A program made the position numbers and the translations under genes. Under the pieces are notes generated by a model. It worked only from the letters and a program-made list of their open reading frames with translations. It ran no database searches and had not been told where the DNA came from. From Alcaligenaceae bacterium (GTDB lineage: Bacteria > Pseudomonadota > Gammaproteobacteria > Burkholderiales > Burkholderiaceae_B), in contig JAUNUJ010000002.1 in assembly GCA_030538235.1 (NCBI GenBank), positions 299,802 through 363,801 on the forward strand: a stretch of DNA of 64,000 bases, given 5' to 3'. Below, piece by piece: positions 9,050 through 17,576 of this stretch. Position 1 is the first letter of the stretch. The number at the start of each line of letters is the position of its first letter.

Positions 9050-10062
9050 GACTGCAATACCTCATAAGCGACATTATTATTTTTCAAAAACTGAGTTACT
9101 TGCTCTTGCTGAGCCGCTTCACCCTCAATGGAAACCACCAATTGGCCATAAGCAATCTCCTTTAATTGACCAACGGTGCCCTGCAAAATACTGACTTGCA
9201 CATCAAGCTCTTTAGATAAACAACTAATTAAAGGCTGCGCCGTCGTCTCACCTCTATAACTTAAACGTAGCACCTGCGCTCCCGAACCGCCAACTAAGCG
9301 CTTCCAAGCCTCGGCATCAACGCCACTGCTCTCGTGTAATAAGGACTGCGTTGTGGCGTGCTGCGGATGCAAAAAGACATCGATAACATCACCCTCTTCG
9401 ACCAAATAACCATGATCCAGTACCGCAACCTTATCGCACACACTACGAATCACGTCCATACTATGCGTAATCAACACAATGGTGATACCTAGACGCTGAT
9501 TAATATCCATTAGCAAAGCTAAAATGGCCTGGGTGGTTTCGGGATCCAGAGCACTTGTCGCCTCGTCACACAACAAAAGCTCAGGATTATTGGCTAAAGA
9601 ACGGGCAATGCCCACGCGTTGCTTCTGACCACCGGATAATTGTGCCGGGTACTTATGCGTATGCTCAGTCAAACCGACAATTTCCAACAACTCCAACGCC
9701 CGTGCTTCACGCGCTTTTTTAGGCACACCGACTAAACGCAATGGCAGACAGACATTTTCCAACACGGTACGTGAACTCAGCAAATTAAAATGCTGAAAAA
9801 CCATGCCGATACGGTGACGCAAGGCTCGTAATTGAGCCCCCCTAAAAGAACTGATGTCCTCACCATTTAAGTAGACCTTGCCACTGCTAGGTCTTTCGAG
9901 AAGATTCAAGAGACGAATTAAAGTAGATTTCCCGGCACCCGAACGACCAATGATGCCGTAAATCGAACCTCTGTCGATTTGCAAATTAACATCACTGAGT
10001 GCGACATGCTCTGGTCTACCCTGAGTCACAAAACGTTTATAGATATGTTCTAGACGAATCAA
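9046..10062 (-). CDS. metN: Methionine ABC transporter ATP-binding protein
   Basis: 338-residue ATPase energising methionine import. Visible are Walker A (GRSGAGKST), the signature LSGGQKQRVGIARSLA, Walker B LLLCDEATSALD and the switch His region ITHSMDVIRSVCD, followed by a C-terminal NIL/ACT-like regulatory domain (about residues 260-338), which in E. coli MetN binds methionine for trans-inhibition. Start is TTG with only a weak upstream GGAAAA, so initiation may be inefficient. It is first in the operon and faces the betaine-type transporter operon across a shared 420-bp intergenic region. Confidence 0.92.
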   Translation of the reverse strand: MIRLEHIYKRFVTQGRPEHVALSDVNLQIDRGSIYGIIGRSGAGKSTLIRLLNLLERPSSGKVYLNGEDISSFRGAQLRALRHRIGMVFQHFNLLSSRTVLENVCLPLRLVGVPKKAREARALELLEIVGLTEHTHKYPAQLSGGQKQRVGIARSLANNPELLLCDEATSALDPETTQAILALLMDINQRLGITIVLITHSMDVIRSVCDKVAVLDHGYLVEEGDVIDVFLHPQHATTQSLLHESSGVDAEAWKRLVGGSGAQVLRLSYRGETTAQPLISCLSKELDVQVSILQGTVGQLKEIAYGQLVVSIEGEAAQQEQVTQFLKNNNVAYEVLQS

Positions 10063-10485
10063 GATTTTTCCAAAAAATTTTTAATAGCAAATATTGTAAA
10101 CAATTTAATCAATCAATAGGATGTTGACCGCGCTTTAAGCAAGGCTTAGTCGATGTGTCGACAAGTTTTACCGAACTTTATTATGGTCAGATTCAATTAG
10201 TTTAAGCTGAAAGTTAATTTGCAATCTTTTTTTAGATGGGTTATTTTAATAGGCTGTTATAAAATTTCCTCTGTGTACTTGTAGTTAGTTTGAGTTAATT
10301 TAAACATAAACTTTATTTAAATTAATTAAACCTTTAATGACTACGGTATCTGTCAACTTAGAGATTGATCTCTCTGTCTTGTATTGACGACCCATTTGTT
10401 GTCGTTTTCCGCAAAACCCTTGGCATACGCAGTTACCTACGAATTTATTTGTATGAACAATGTAAGACTTAAGGAGCTTTTCAAT
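10063..10485. promoter_or_regulatory. Divergent regulatory region metN / betaine-type transporter
   Basis: AT-rich 423-bp gap between divergent operons, presumably carrying promoters for both. It contains a near-perfect palindrome (CTTAGTCGA-tgt-GTCGACAAG-like, positions 10145-10165) and a short GAGATTGATCTC repeat near 10360. I compared the metN leader by eye with SAM-II riboswitch sequences and found no convincing match. Confidence 0.4.
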
Positions 10486-11496
10486 ATGTTATTTAGCAAG
10501 AAGAAACTACTATCGACGGCGCTTGCCGCCGCTGCATTAAGCGTTGGGGTCAGCAACACAGCCGCTGCCGAAGAAGCTACTTGCGAAGTCGATCGTACCG
10601 TTAATTTTGGCGGTATGAGCTGGGAGTCAAATTTAGTGCTGAGCGATGTGCAGCGTCTAATCCTTGAACATGGCTACGGTTGTGAAACCGAGGTCCTCCC
10701 AACCGAAACGTTACCCGCATTAGCCGCCCTGGAACGTGGCGATTTAGATGTCAATACCGAGATCTGGTTAAACTCCATGGGTACCATTTGGGATGACGCG
10801 GTTGAACGCGGTCGTGTGATCCGTTCAGGGGATTTATTCCTCGGTGGCGAGGCTTGGTTTATCCCGAAATATGTGCAAGAACGTTTCCCTGACTTAAAAG
10901 CAGCATCCGATCTGCCTAAGTATAAGGAAGAATTCAAAGATCCTGAAGATCCGACTAAAGGTCGTTTCTACGGCTGTCCTGCCGGTTGGGCTTGTGAAGT
11001 GGTTAGTACCAACTTATTCAAGGCCTTGGAATTAGCTGATGATTTCACGTACTATCAACCCGGCACCGGTGCCGCTCAAAAAGCCGCCTTGCTGTCTGAT
11101 TATCGTCGCAAAAACAATATCGCTTTCTACTACTGGTACCCCACCCCTCTGGTCGGTTCTTTAGACCTAGTGGAGCTGGAATTACCAGAGTATGACGAAG
11201 CCAAACATAAATGCCTGACGGATGTCGATTGTGACAATCCGCAAGCCTCTGCCTATCCTAATAATCCGGTGTTTGTTGGTTTAAATAAGAAATTCGCCGA
11301 TGAAGCTCCGCAACTAAAGGCCTTCTTTGATAAGAACACAGTGCCTTTAGAGGTGATTAACGAGACCCTAGCCGAAATGGAAGACTCGGGCGATGATTCC
11401 ATCGATGTAGCCAAGTGGTTCCTAGCTGAGTACCCGGAAGTCTGGACTGAGTGGGTGCCTGCAGACGTTGCCGAGCGCGTAAAAAAAGCCCTCTAA
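10486..11496 (+). CDS. Glycine betaine/proline-type ABC transporter substrate-binding protein, copy 1
   Basis: 336-residue ProX/OpuAC-family periplasmic binding protein, probably for a quaternary amine such as betaine, choline or carnitine. A signal peptide (about residues 1-28, ending NTAAAEEA) precedes the domain start NFGGMSWESN, LPTETLPALAALERGDLDV and EIWLNS. The longer open frame begins 34 codons earlier, but the ATG chosen has AAGGAG 9 nt upstream, and its MLFSKKK start matches the paralogue that follows. Several cysteines (CEVD, CPAGWAC, CLTDVDC) could form disulfides. It begins a four-gene operon with a paralogue, a permease and an ATPase. The exact ligand is not determinable from sequence. 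Confidence 0.88.
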   Translation: MLFSKKKLLSTALAAAALSVGVSNTAAAEEATCEVDRTVNFGGMSWESNLVLSDVQRLILEHGYGCETEVLPTETLPALAALERGDLDVNTEIWLNSMGTIWDDAVERGRVIRSGDLFLGGEAWFIPKYVQERFPDLKAASDLPKYKEEFKDPEDPTKGRFYGCPAGWACEVVSTNLFKALELADDFTYYQPGTGAAQKAALLSDYRRKNNIAFYYWYPTPLVGSLDLVELELPEYDEAKHKCLTDVDCDNPQASAYPNNPVFVGLNKKFADEAPQLKAFFDKNTVPLEVINETLAEMEDSGDDSIDVAKWFLAEYPEVWTEWVPADVAERVKKAL

Positions 11497-11535
11497 ACCC
11501 CTAATTTTACGATAAATAACTATAACGAAGCCTAA

Positions 11536-11557
11536 CTTGAAGACTGCGGTCTTCAAG
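11536..11557 (+). promoter_or_regulatory. Intercistronic stem-loop between the two binding-protein genes
   Basis: A perfect 9-bp stem, CTTGAAGAC and GTCTTCAAG, with a TGCG tetraloop, 40 bp after the first binding-protein stop and 45 bp before the next start. No T-run follows, so it is more likely an mRNA-stabilising or processing element than a full terminator. Confidence 0.6.
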
Positions 11558-11601
11558 CACGGGCATAAGATCAATAGAGAGTTTAAAGAGCAAACAAAAC
11601 T

Positions 11602-12609
11602 ATGCTATTTAGCAAAAAAAATATCACAGCAATCCTTACGACCGCTACCCTAAGCTTGGGCACAACCACCACAGCGCTTGCTGCCGAAGCCGTCTGTGAA
11701 GTTGATCGTAGCGTTAATTTTGGTGGCATGAGTTGGGAAAACAACCTACTTATGGTCGATATTCAACGTTTTATTTTAGAACATGGCTACGGTTGTGAAA
11801 CCAGTGTCCTACCAACAGAAACCCTACCCGCTTTAGCCGCCTTGGAACGTGGCGATCTGGATGTTAATAGCGAAATCTGGCTTAACAGTCTGGGCGGTTT
11901 ATGGAATGCCGCTTTAGAACGGGGTCGGATTGTTCGTTCCGGTGGACTGTATGTGGGTGTTGAAGCGTGGTTTATCCCCAAATACGTACAAGAACGCTTC
12001 CCAGATTTAAAGGCGGCCACCGATCTGCCTAAATATAAAGAAGAATTCAAAGATCCCGAAGAACCGAACAAAGGACGTTTTTATAGCTGCCCCGCCGGTT
12101 GGAATTGCGAAGTGGTGGATTCAAACCTTTTCAAGGCCTTAAATCTAGGTGAACATTTCACCCTCTACCAACCGGGCACTGCAGCCGCCCAAAAAGCGGT
12201 GCTGCAATCTGAGTATCGTCGCAAAAACAATATTGCCTTTTACTACTGGCACCCAACACCCTTGGTGTCAGGTATGGACTTGGTGGAGCTGGAATTGCCA
12301 GAATACGATCCTGAAAAAATGCAATGCCTAACCGATGTCGAATGTGAAGACCCACAAGCTAGTGCTTATCCTCACAGTCAGGTATTTATTGCCCTCAACA
12401 AGCAATTCTCTGAAGACGCGCCCAAATTAAAGGCCTTTTTCGATAATCACAGTATGCCACTAGAAGTGATGAGTGCAATGCTGGCTGAACTCGAAGAATC
12501 CGCTGAGGAAACCATGGAAATTGCCAAGTGGTTTTTGAACAAACACCCCGAGGTTTGGACCGAGTGGGTTACAGAGGACGTGGCTGAACGCGTTAAACAG
12601 GCGCTTTAA
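11602..12609 (+). CDS. Glycine betaine/proline-type ABC transporter substrate-binding protein, copy 2
   Basis: 335-residue paralogue of the preceding gene, colinear over its whole length with the same start (MLFSKK), the signal peptide ending TTALAAEAV and the same motifs (NFGGMSWENN, LPTETLPALAALERGDLDV, EIWLNS). Differences cluster around positions such as GGLYVGVEAW versus GDLFLGGEAW and PAGWNCE versus PAGWACE. This arose by tandem duplication. It lies in the same operon as one permease and one ATPase, so the two proteins may feed the same channel with different ligands or affinities. The upstream SD is weak (AAAGAG at long spacing). Confidence 0.88.
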   Translation: MLFSKKNITAILTTATLSLGTTTTALAAEAVCEVDRSVNFGGMSWENNLLMVDIQRFILEHGYGCETSVLPTETLPALAALERGDLDVNSEIWLNSLGGLWNAALERGRIVRSGGLYVGVEAWFIPKYVQERFPDLKAATDLPKYKEEFKDPEEPNKGRFYSCPAGWNCEVVDSNLFKALNLGEHFTLYQPGTAAAQKAVLQSEYRRKNNIAFYYWHPTPLVSGMDLVELELPEYDPEKMQCLTDVECEDPQASAYPHSQVFIALNKQFSEDAPKLKAFFDNHSMPLEVMSAMLAELEESAEETMEIAKWFLNKHPEVWTEWVTEDVAERVKQAL

Positions 12610-12662
12610 GTCAGCCTATCTCTTCACTTTAAAAATAAACTTTATACAAAATAATATAAATT

Positions 12663-13517
12663 ATGTTTCCCGAAATATTTTCAGCTCGCGATGCAAGACG
12701 AGCAATTGACGGCTTTGTTGATGACTTAGTCGTCAATTACGCGGACTCACTTACCGCCATGTCCCAACCTTTTCTTAAAGCCTTGGTTTGGATCGAACAA
12801 GTTTTACGTGGTGCCCCTTGGTGGAGCATCATCTTAGTCGTCATCATACTGGCCTATTTAGCCAGTCGCCGTATTGCTTTTTCAATTAGCATGGGGGCCC
12901 TGCTCTTTTTAATGGGCTCTATCGGTCTGTGGGACGCAGGTATGGAAACCCTCTCCCTGATGATCATGGCAACCGGTCTCTCCGTGCTGGTGGGTATTCC
13001 GTTAGGGATTATTACCGGCAAATCTAAAATTGTCCGCTCAGTTATGTTACCGGTTTTAGATGTGATGCAGACCTTGCCTAGTTTTGTCTACTTAATTCCG
13101 GTAGTGATGCTATTTGGTCTGGGCAAGATCCCGGCGATTATCGCTACGGTCATTTATGCGGTGCCGCCCCTAATTCGTTTAACCGATTTAGGGATTCGAT
13201 TGGTCGATACCGAAGTCTTAGAGGCATCACGCTCTTTTGGCGCTAACTCTATGCAACAGCTATTTGGCGTTCAGCTGCCACTGGCTCTGCCTAACATCAT
13301 GGCAGGCCTTAACCAAACCACCATGATGGCTCTTTCGATGGTGGTGATTTCATCAATGATTGGGGCAAGAGGTCTAGGCTATGAAGTCCTCCTAGGTATC
13401 AACCGCCTAGAAGTGGGTCGAGGCTTATTAGCAGGTATCGGTATTGTGATTCTGGCCATTATCTTTGACCGCATCTCACAGTCTTACGGCAAACGCATTC
13501 AAGAACGGAAATCCTAA
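12663..13517 (+). CDS. Glycine betaine/proline-type ABC transporter permease
   Basis: 284-residue ProW/OpuAB-type permease with about six to seven hydrophobic segments. The ATPase-contact EAA loop is EASRSFGANSMQQLFGVQLPL, and the segment PVLDVMQTLPSFVYLIPVVM is typical of betaine permeases. It forms the membrane channel for the two upstream binding proteins. The stop overlaps the next gene's start by one base (TAATG), so the ATPase is translationally coupled. It could equally serve choline or carnitine. Confidence 0.9.
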   Translation: MFPEIFSARDARRAIDGFVDDLVVNYADSLTAMSQPFLKALVWIEQVLRGAPWWSIILVVIILAYLASRRIAFSISMGALLFLMGSIGLWDAGMETLSLMIMATGLSVLVGIPLGIITGKSKIVRSVMLPVLDVMQTLPSFVYLIPVVMLFGLGKIPAIIATVIYAVPPLIRLTDLGIRLVDTEVLEASRSFGANSMQQLFGVQLPLALPNIMAGLNQTTMMALSMVVISSMIGARGLGYEVLLGINRLEVGRGLLAGIGIVILAIIFDRISQSYGKRIQERKS

Positions 13518-14800
13518 TGAGCAAAATTGAAGTAAAAAATATTTATAAAATTTTCGGCAAAGATCCGAAAAAATGGCTCAACCCTGTCAAAGAGGGAATG
13601 AGTAAACAAGAACTACTGGAAAAAAGTGGTCATACCCTAGGTTTAAAGAATATTAGTTTAAACATCGAAGAAGGAAGCATTTATGTGATTATGGGGTTAT
13701 CGGGTTCCGGTAAATCCACCCTAATTCGCCACTTTAACCGCTTAATCGACCCCACTGCCGGACAAATTCTGGTGGATGGCGTAGATGTTATGAGCTTAAA
13801 CAAAAGCGAATTACAAGAATTCCGCCGTAAGACCATGAGCATGGTATTTCAACGCTTCGGTCTATTGCCGCATAAAACGGTATTGGATAATGCGGCTTAC
13901 GGCTTAATCACCCAAAAGATGTCTAAAAAAGAAGCCCGAGAAAAAGCCAAATATTGGCTTGAACAGGTAGGTTTGGAAGGTTTTGAAGATCAATATCCCA
14001 ACCAATTATCCGGCGGTATGCAACAGCGCGTCGGTCTAGCTCGCGCCTTGGCAACCGACACAGAAATCATCCTGATGGATGAGGCATTTTCAGCTCTTGA
14101 CCCCCTAATTAAGCGTGAAATGCAAGATCAGTTAATCGAGCTGCAAGATCGCTTGAACAAAACCATTGTCTTTATTACCCATGATTTAGATGAAGCCTTA
14201 CGCTTGGGTAATCGCATTGCCATCTTAAAAGATGGTGCTCTGGTACAAGAAGGCACACCAGAAGATATTTTATTGTCTCCGGAAACTAGCTATATTGAGA
14301 ACTTTCTACAGGATGTGAACCGTGGCAAAGCACTAAACGCCGCGCATGCTATTAATACACCTCGCCTGAAATTGACAATGCGTGCGCGCCCGGCTCATGC
14401 TTTTGAGCGTATGAAGGCCTTGGACCTGAACTATGCGCCGGTATTGGACGGCAAGATATTTGCCGGTATTATCAAACGTCGTTCAGCTGAAGACGCCATG
14501 CAGCGAGGTGTAAGAGATATTTCCAGTCTAGTGGTTGAGGCGGCGACGATTTCCAGCGAAGCCAATCTAGAAGATGTGCTACCTCATATGATTCAAACCG
14601 ATAGGGATGAACCGGTGGTGGTGACGACAGATGATGACGAGTTAATCGGTGTTGTCTCCAGAGCCAAGGTCGCTGAACTGGTGGCCAGTGCGAACGCTGA
14701 AGAAGCCTTAGGTGTGTCACCGAGCAATGCTAAGAATCAGGGCGCTGAGGTCACAAACAACAGGCCTAAAGTGACAGAACACACTGTAGAAGAGTATTAA
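13517..14800 (+). CDS. Glycine betaine/proline-type ABC transporter ATP-binding protein with CBS domains
   Basis: 427-residue ProV/OpuAA-type ATPase. The nucleotide-binding domain has Walker A GLSGSGKST, the Q-loop MVFQRFGLLPHKTV, the signature LSGGMQQRVGLARALA and Walker B IILMDEAFSALDP, then ITHDLDEALRLGNRIAILKDG. From about residue 280 it carries two CBS-like repeats, which in OpuA-type ATPases sense ionic strength, suggesting osmotic gating. A polar tail ends in TEHTVEEY. Last gene of the operon and followed by a strong hairpin terminator. Confidence 0.92.
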   Translation: MSKIEVKNIYKIFGKDPKKWLNPVKEGMSKQELLEKSGHTLGLKNISLNIEEGSIYVIMGLSGSGKSTLIRHFNRLIDPTAGQILVDGVDVMSLNKSELQEFRRKTMSMVFQRFGLLPHKTVLDNAAYGLITQKMSKKEAREKAKYWLEQVGLEGFEDQYPNQLSGGMQQRVGLARALATDTEIILMDEAFSALDPLIKREMQDQLIELQDRLNKTIVFITHDLDEALRLGNRIAILKDGALVQEGTPEDILLSPETSYIENFLQDVNRGKALNAAHAINTPRLKLTMRARPAHAFERMKALDLNYAPVLDGKIFAGIIKRRSAEDAMQRGVRDISSLVVEAATISSEANLEDVLPHMIQTDRDEPVVVTTDDDELIGVVSRAKVAELVASANAEEALGVSPSNAKNQGAEVTNNRPKVTEHTVEEY

Positions 14801-14843
14801 GCCTAAAGCTTAGGGCTTGACGCCTTGCTAAACCCTAGATAGT

Positions 14844-14878
14844 AAAACGGCGTGACTTGATGAAGGTCACGCCGTTTT
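14844..14878 (+). terminator. Terminator of the betaine-type transporter operon
   Basis: A 13-bp perfect stem (AAAACGGCGTGAC with GTCACGCCGTTTT), a 9-nt loop and a T-rich tail, 44 bp past the ATPase stop. Confidence 0.88.
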
Positions 14879-14900
14879 GTTTTGCCTTAAAGAGGTAGGC

Positions 14901-14940
14901 ATTTGCTTGCTCTGCTTCTTCGCTAACAGAGCAAGCAAAT
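14901..14940 (-). terminator. Hairpin at the 3' end of the copper-receptor gene
   Basis: A 14-bp perfect stem (ATTTGCTTGCTCTG with CAGAGCAAGCAAAT) two bases from the stop of the leftward receptor gene. No long T-run follows on that strand, so it may act with the neighbouring hairpin or stabilise the mRNA end. Confidence 0.6.
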
Positions 14941-14942
14941 TC

Positions 14943-16946
14943 TTAGTAGGTCCCTTGTAAACGAAGCCAGAACTGACGACCCGGTTCGTTTATTTGTTGA
15001 CCAATGATTGGGTTATAGCCGGAGATATCTGCTGAACCGCGGTTAATAAATTCACGATATTTACGGTCAAAGATATTGTCCACACCGCCACTTAAACTGA
15101 AATTCTTCGTTAACTGATAAGAGACGTTAGCCGAAAACACAGTAAATCCTGAAGATGGTCCGGTGTCTGTGCCGACAATATTGCCCTGTCCCTTGGCATA
15201 ACGGCTTTGCTTAGCGACATTACGCATTAGAAAATTCGCGGACAAGGTGCCATCGTCATAGCCAATATAGCTATTTGCTTCTAAAGGCGGTGTTTGGGCC
15301 AAAGCTCGTTTATCCGTGCGGTTCTGACCATGGGTATAGGCGATCGAGGTGCCGATATGCCAATTAGGACTGAACTCATAATCAATCTCACCCTCGAAAC
15401 CATAGCGGCGGGCTTTGACATTGCGCGCTCTATCACCGTCAATCAAAATAAAGTTTTCTAACTGACTGGCAAATACAGTTAGAGAAGCCTCTAGAGACTG
15501 ACCACGGTAAATTAAGCCTAAATCAATTTCATGGTTGGTTTCAGGTTTGAGGTTTTCGCCCAAGACCTTATTACGCTCCCAGAAGTCGGGAGCACGTTGA
15601 GCCACGCCGTATCCTGCGTAGAAGGTGAAATTATTTATATCATGCTCATAGCGCAAAAAGCCCGCGCCCGTATGATAGGTTTTCTTCATCTGATCCGGAC
15701 GAGTATCAAAAAGCGCCGTGCCTCGACCCATTTCATCAAAGTACTTTGCCGTGGTTCGGTCATAGCGTAGACCACCAATCAAACGCTGCTCCGTATTGAG
15801 GCGCCAAGTGGTTTCAGCAAAAATACCCCATTGATTAAACTTCTGATTTTCCTTGCGTTCGGCTAGCTTATAATTCCGATCTGCCATGGCACGCGTCATA
15901 CCACGACCATTGCGACCGCGGTGCGTATCCCACATAAAATCAAGACCCATTTCGGTCGTTGTATTGCCGAAATCAAGTGTTGCCTTAAGACGTGCATTTT
16001 GCGTGCGACGATCCGGGTTCATGGCCATATACATTGGCGCTGTATGCGTACGGTAACTGTAATTATCCATCACATGATCAACGTAGCTGTAGCCATAATT
16101 AAAGCTTAGCTCAGATAACCAGGACGTGATATTGCGTTTTTCTGCACGTACGCTAAAGGCATCGCGATCAAATAAAGTACCATCCATCGCGCGGTCACCA
16201 TAAGCGGCCCAACCTCTAGAGCGCTGATAACCGAATTCAAGTACCGTATCCGGATCCGGCGTAATCCCAAAAGCAAACTGCTGTGAATGGCGCTGATAAG
16301 CGGAATGCACACGCTCGCCGTCACCGTCTTTATAATCATGCGAGGTATTGCGAGTGGCATTAGCGTGGATATAGCCCCAAGGCATACCAGCAGTAAAGGA
16401 ACCATAACCATCGAAACGGTTAAAACTACCCACGGTTAAACTACCGTCAGCTTCAATACCGGGTTCCGCAAAATAATACGGTTTGCGGTTGAACTGTACG
16501 GAACCGGCAATTTGACCAGGTCCGGCCACTACCGTCTGAGGACCTTTGGTTAAAATCACCTCATCATAGGTCTCAGGGAAGATATAGGCTGTCGGTGGGT
16601 CCATACGACCCGGGCAACCACCATAAAACTGACTATCATTAGAGTAAATACCTAAACGCGAACCGCCAAGACCTCGAAATAGTGCTTCGCCGGACATGCC
16701 GCCCTTGCGTGCCACACTCATATTCGGAATGGATTTCAATAAACCGGCGCCGTCAGTTGCAGGCATCGGTTGGAAGGCATTTTTGGGGTTTAAAACGACT
16801 TTATTAGGTTCAGTCGTCGGTGCCACCATCACAACTAAATCTTGTAATTTCTGAACTTCCGGCTCTTCGACGTCTGTGCCCTGACCATAAGCGACGCCAG
16901 CAAAGGCGTAAGCTAAAACTATAACCAATGTCTTACGAGATAACAT
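14943..16946 (-). CDS. oprC: TonB-dependent copper receptor, OprC/NosA-like
   Basis: 667-residue outer-membrane receptor: signal peptide (about 1-21, ending VAYGQG), plug domain (about 50-165) and a beta-barrel ending in aromatic FWLRLQGTY. The segment YGGCPGRMDPPTAY is characteristic of OprC/NosA; it contains Cys111 and Met115 in the CxxxM spacing that binds copper in Pseudomonas OprC, and an H291-x-M293 pair (DHVMDNY) may supply the other ligands. It probably imports copper, for example for denitrification or oxidase enzymes. It lies downstream of, and on the same strand as, a RegAB-type two-component pair, with a 93-bp gap that could hold its own promoter. General siderophore uptake is much less likely. 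Confidence 0.88.
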   Translation of the reverse strand: MLSRKTLVIVLAYAFAGVAYGQGTDVEEPEVQKLQDLVVMVAPTTEPNKVVLNPKNAFQPMPATDGAGLLKSIPNMSVARKGGMSGEALFRGLGGSRLGIYSNDSQFYGGCPGRMDPPTAYIFPETYDEVILTKGPQTVVAGPGQIAGSVQFNRKPYYFAEPGIEADGSLTVGSFNRFDGYGSFTAGMPWGYIHANATRNTSHDYKDGDGERVHSAYQRHSQQFAFGITPDPDTVLEFGYQRSRGWAAYGDRAMDGTLFDRDAFSVRAEKRNITSWLSELSFNYGYSYVDHVMDNYSYRTHTAPMYMAMNPDRRTQNARLKATLDFGNTTTEMGLDFMWDTHRGRNGRGMTRAMADRNYKLAERKENQKFNQWGIFAETTWRLNTEQRLIGGLRYDRTTAKYFDEMGRGTALFDTRPDQMKKTYHTGAGFLRYEHDINNFTFYAGYGVAQRAPDFWERNKVLGENLKPETNHEIDLGLIYRGQSLEASLTVFASQLENFILIDGDRARNVKARRYGFEGEIDYEFSPNWHIGTSIAYTHGQNRTDKRALAQTPPLEANSYIGYDDGTLSANFLMRNVAKQSRYAKGQGNIVGTDTGPSSGFTVFSANVSYQLTKNFSLSGGVDNIFDRKYREFINRGSADISGYNPIIGQQINEPGRQFWLRLQGTY

Positions 16947-17039
16947 AAACCCCTCTGATATATTTATTTACATTTCAAGAGAGATTATGGACGATTAAAG
17001 ATGCATTGAACATGCGACATATTGTCGCAGGGTGCTTTT

Positions 17040-17573
17040 TTACTTCTTGACCGGACGTTTACTTAACATGCGTTGCAAGGTGCGGCGGTGCATACCAAGG
17101 ACTCTGGCGGTCGCGGAAATATTACCGTCATTAGCCTCCAGAGTATATTGTATATGCTCCCACGTCATACGCTTGAGCGAGGGTTTTTCATAGGTCTCGG
17201 GGCTTATGGCCTGTTCAGGAATTTGATCTTCGAAAGCCTGTAAAATGCCGTCAACATTAGTCGGCTTCGGTAGGTAATTGCTCGCCCCCATCTTGATGGC
17301 ATTGACCGCCGTACTAATACTGGCATAACCGGTAAGAATCAAAATCTTCGTTTCAGGATAATGCTCCAAGAGCTGTGGCAACAGCCTTAAGCCGCTTTCT
17401 TCACCCAAGTTTAAGTCTAAAATAATACCTTCATAAGGACCATGTTTCTCTAACGCCTCTTCGCCATTTTGCGCCCATTGCAACTCCAAACCTTGACGAC
17501 TAAAGCCGCGCATCAATAAAGAGGCAAAGGCATCGTTATCATCAATTAACAAATACGACTGCACAGATGACAT
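17040..17573 (-). CDS. regA: RegA/PrrA/ActR-type response regulator
   Basis: 177-residue redox-type regulator. A receiver domain (acidic DD near residues 11-12, phospho-acceptor Asp about 53 in LDLNLGEES, conserved Lys in YLPKP) joins a short proline-containing linker and a Fis-like helix-turn-helix tail. The C-terminal NISATARVLGMHRRTLQRML is almost diagnostic for the RegA/PrrA/RoxR family, which controls respiration, denitrification and carbon metabolism in response to electron flow. It starts 3 bp after the kinase stop, so the two are co-transcribed. Possible target: the adjacent receptor gene (inference). Confidence 0.9.
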   Translation of the reverse strand: MSSVQSYLLIDDNDAFASLLMRGFSRQGLELQWAQNGEEALEKHGPYEGIILDLNLGEESGLRLLPQLLEHYPETKILILTGYASISTAVNAIKMGASNYLPKPTNVDGILQAFEDQIPEQAISPETYEKPSLKRMTWEHIQYTLEANDGNISATARVLGMHRRTLQRMLSKRPVKK

Positions 17574-17576
17574 AAT

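Noticed and set aside
10063-10145. Possible SAM-type riboswitch in the metN leader
   Set aside because: The leader has a GCGCGG and a GATTGATTAAA stretch reminiscent of SAM-II, but the pairing pattern could not be built by eye.
10384-10485. 34-codon N-terminal extension of the first betaine-type binding protein
   Set aside because: It would bury the signal peptide; the internal ATG has AAGGAG and matches the paralogue's start exactly.
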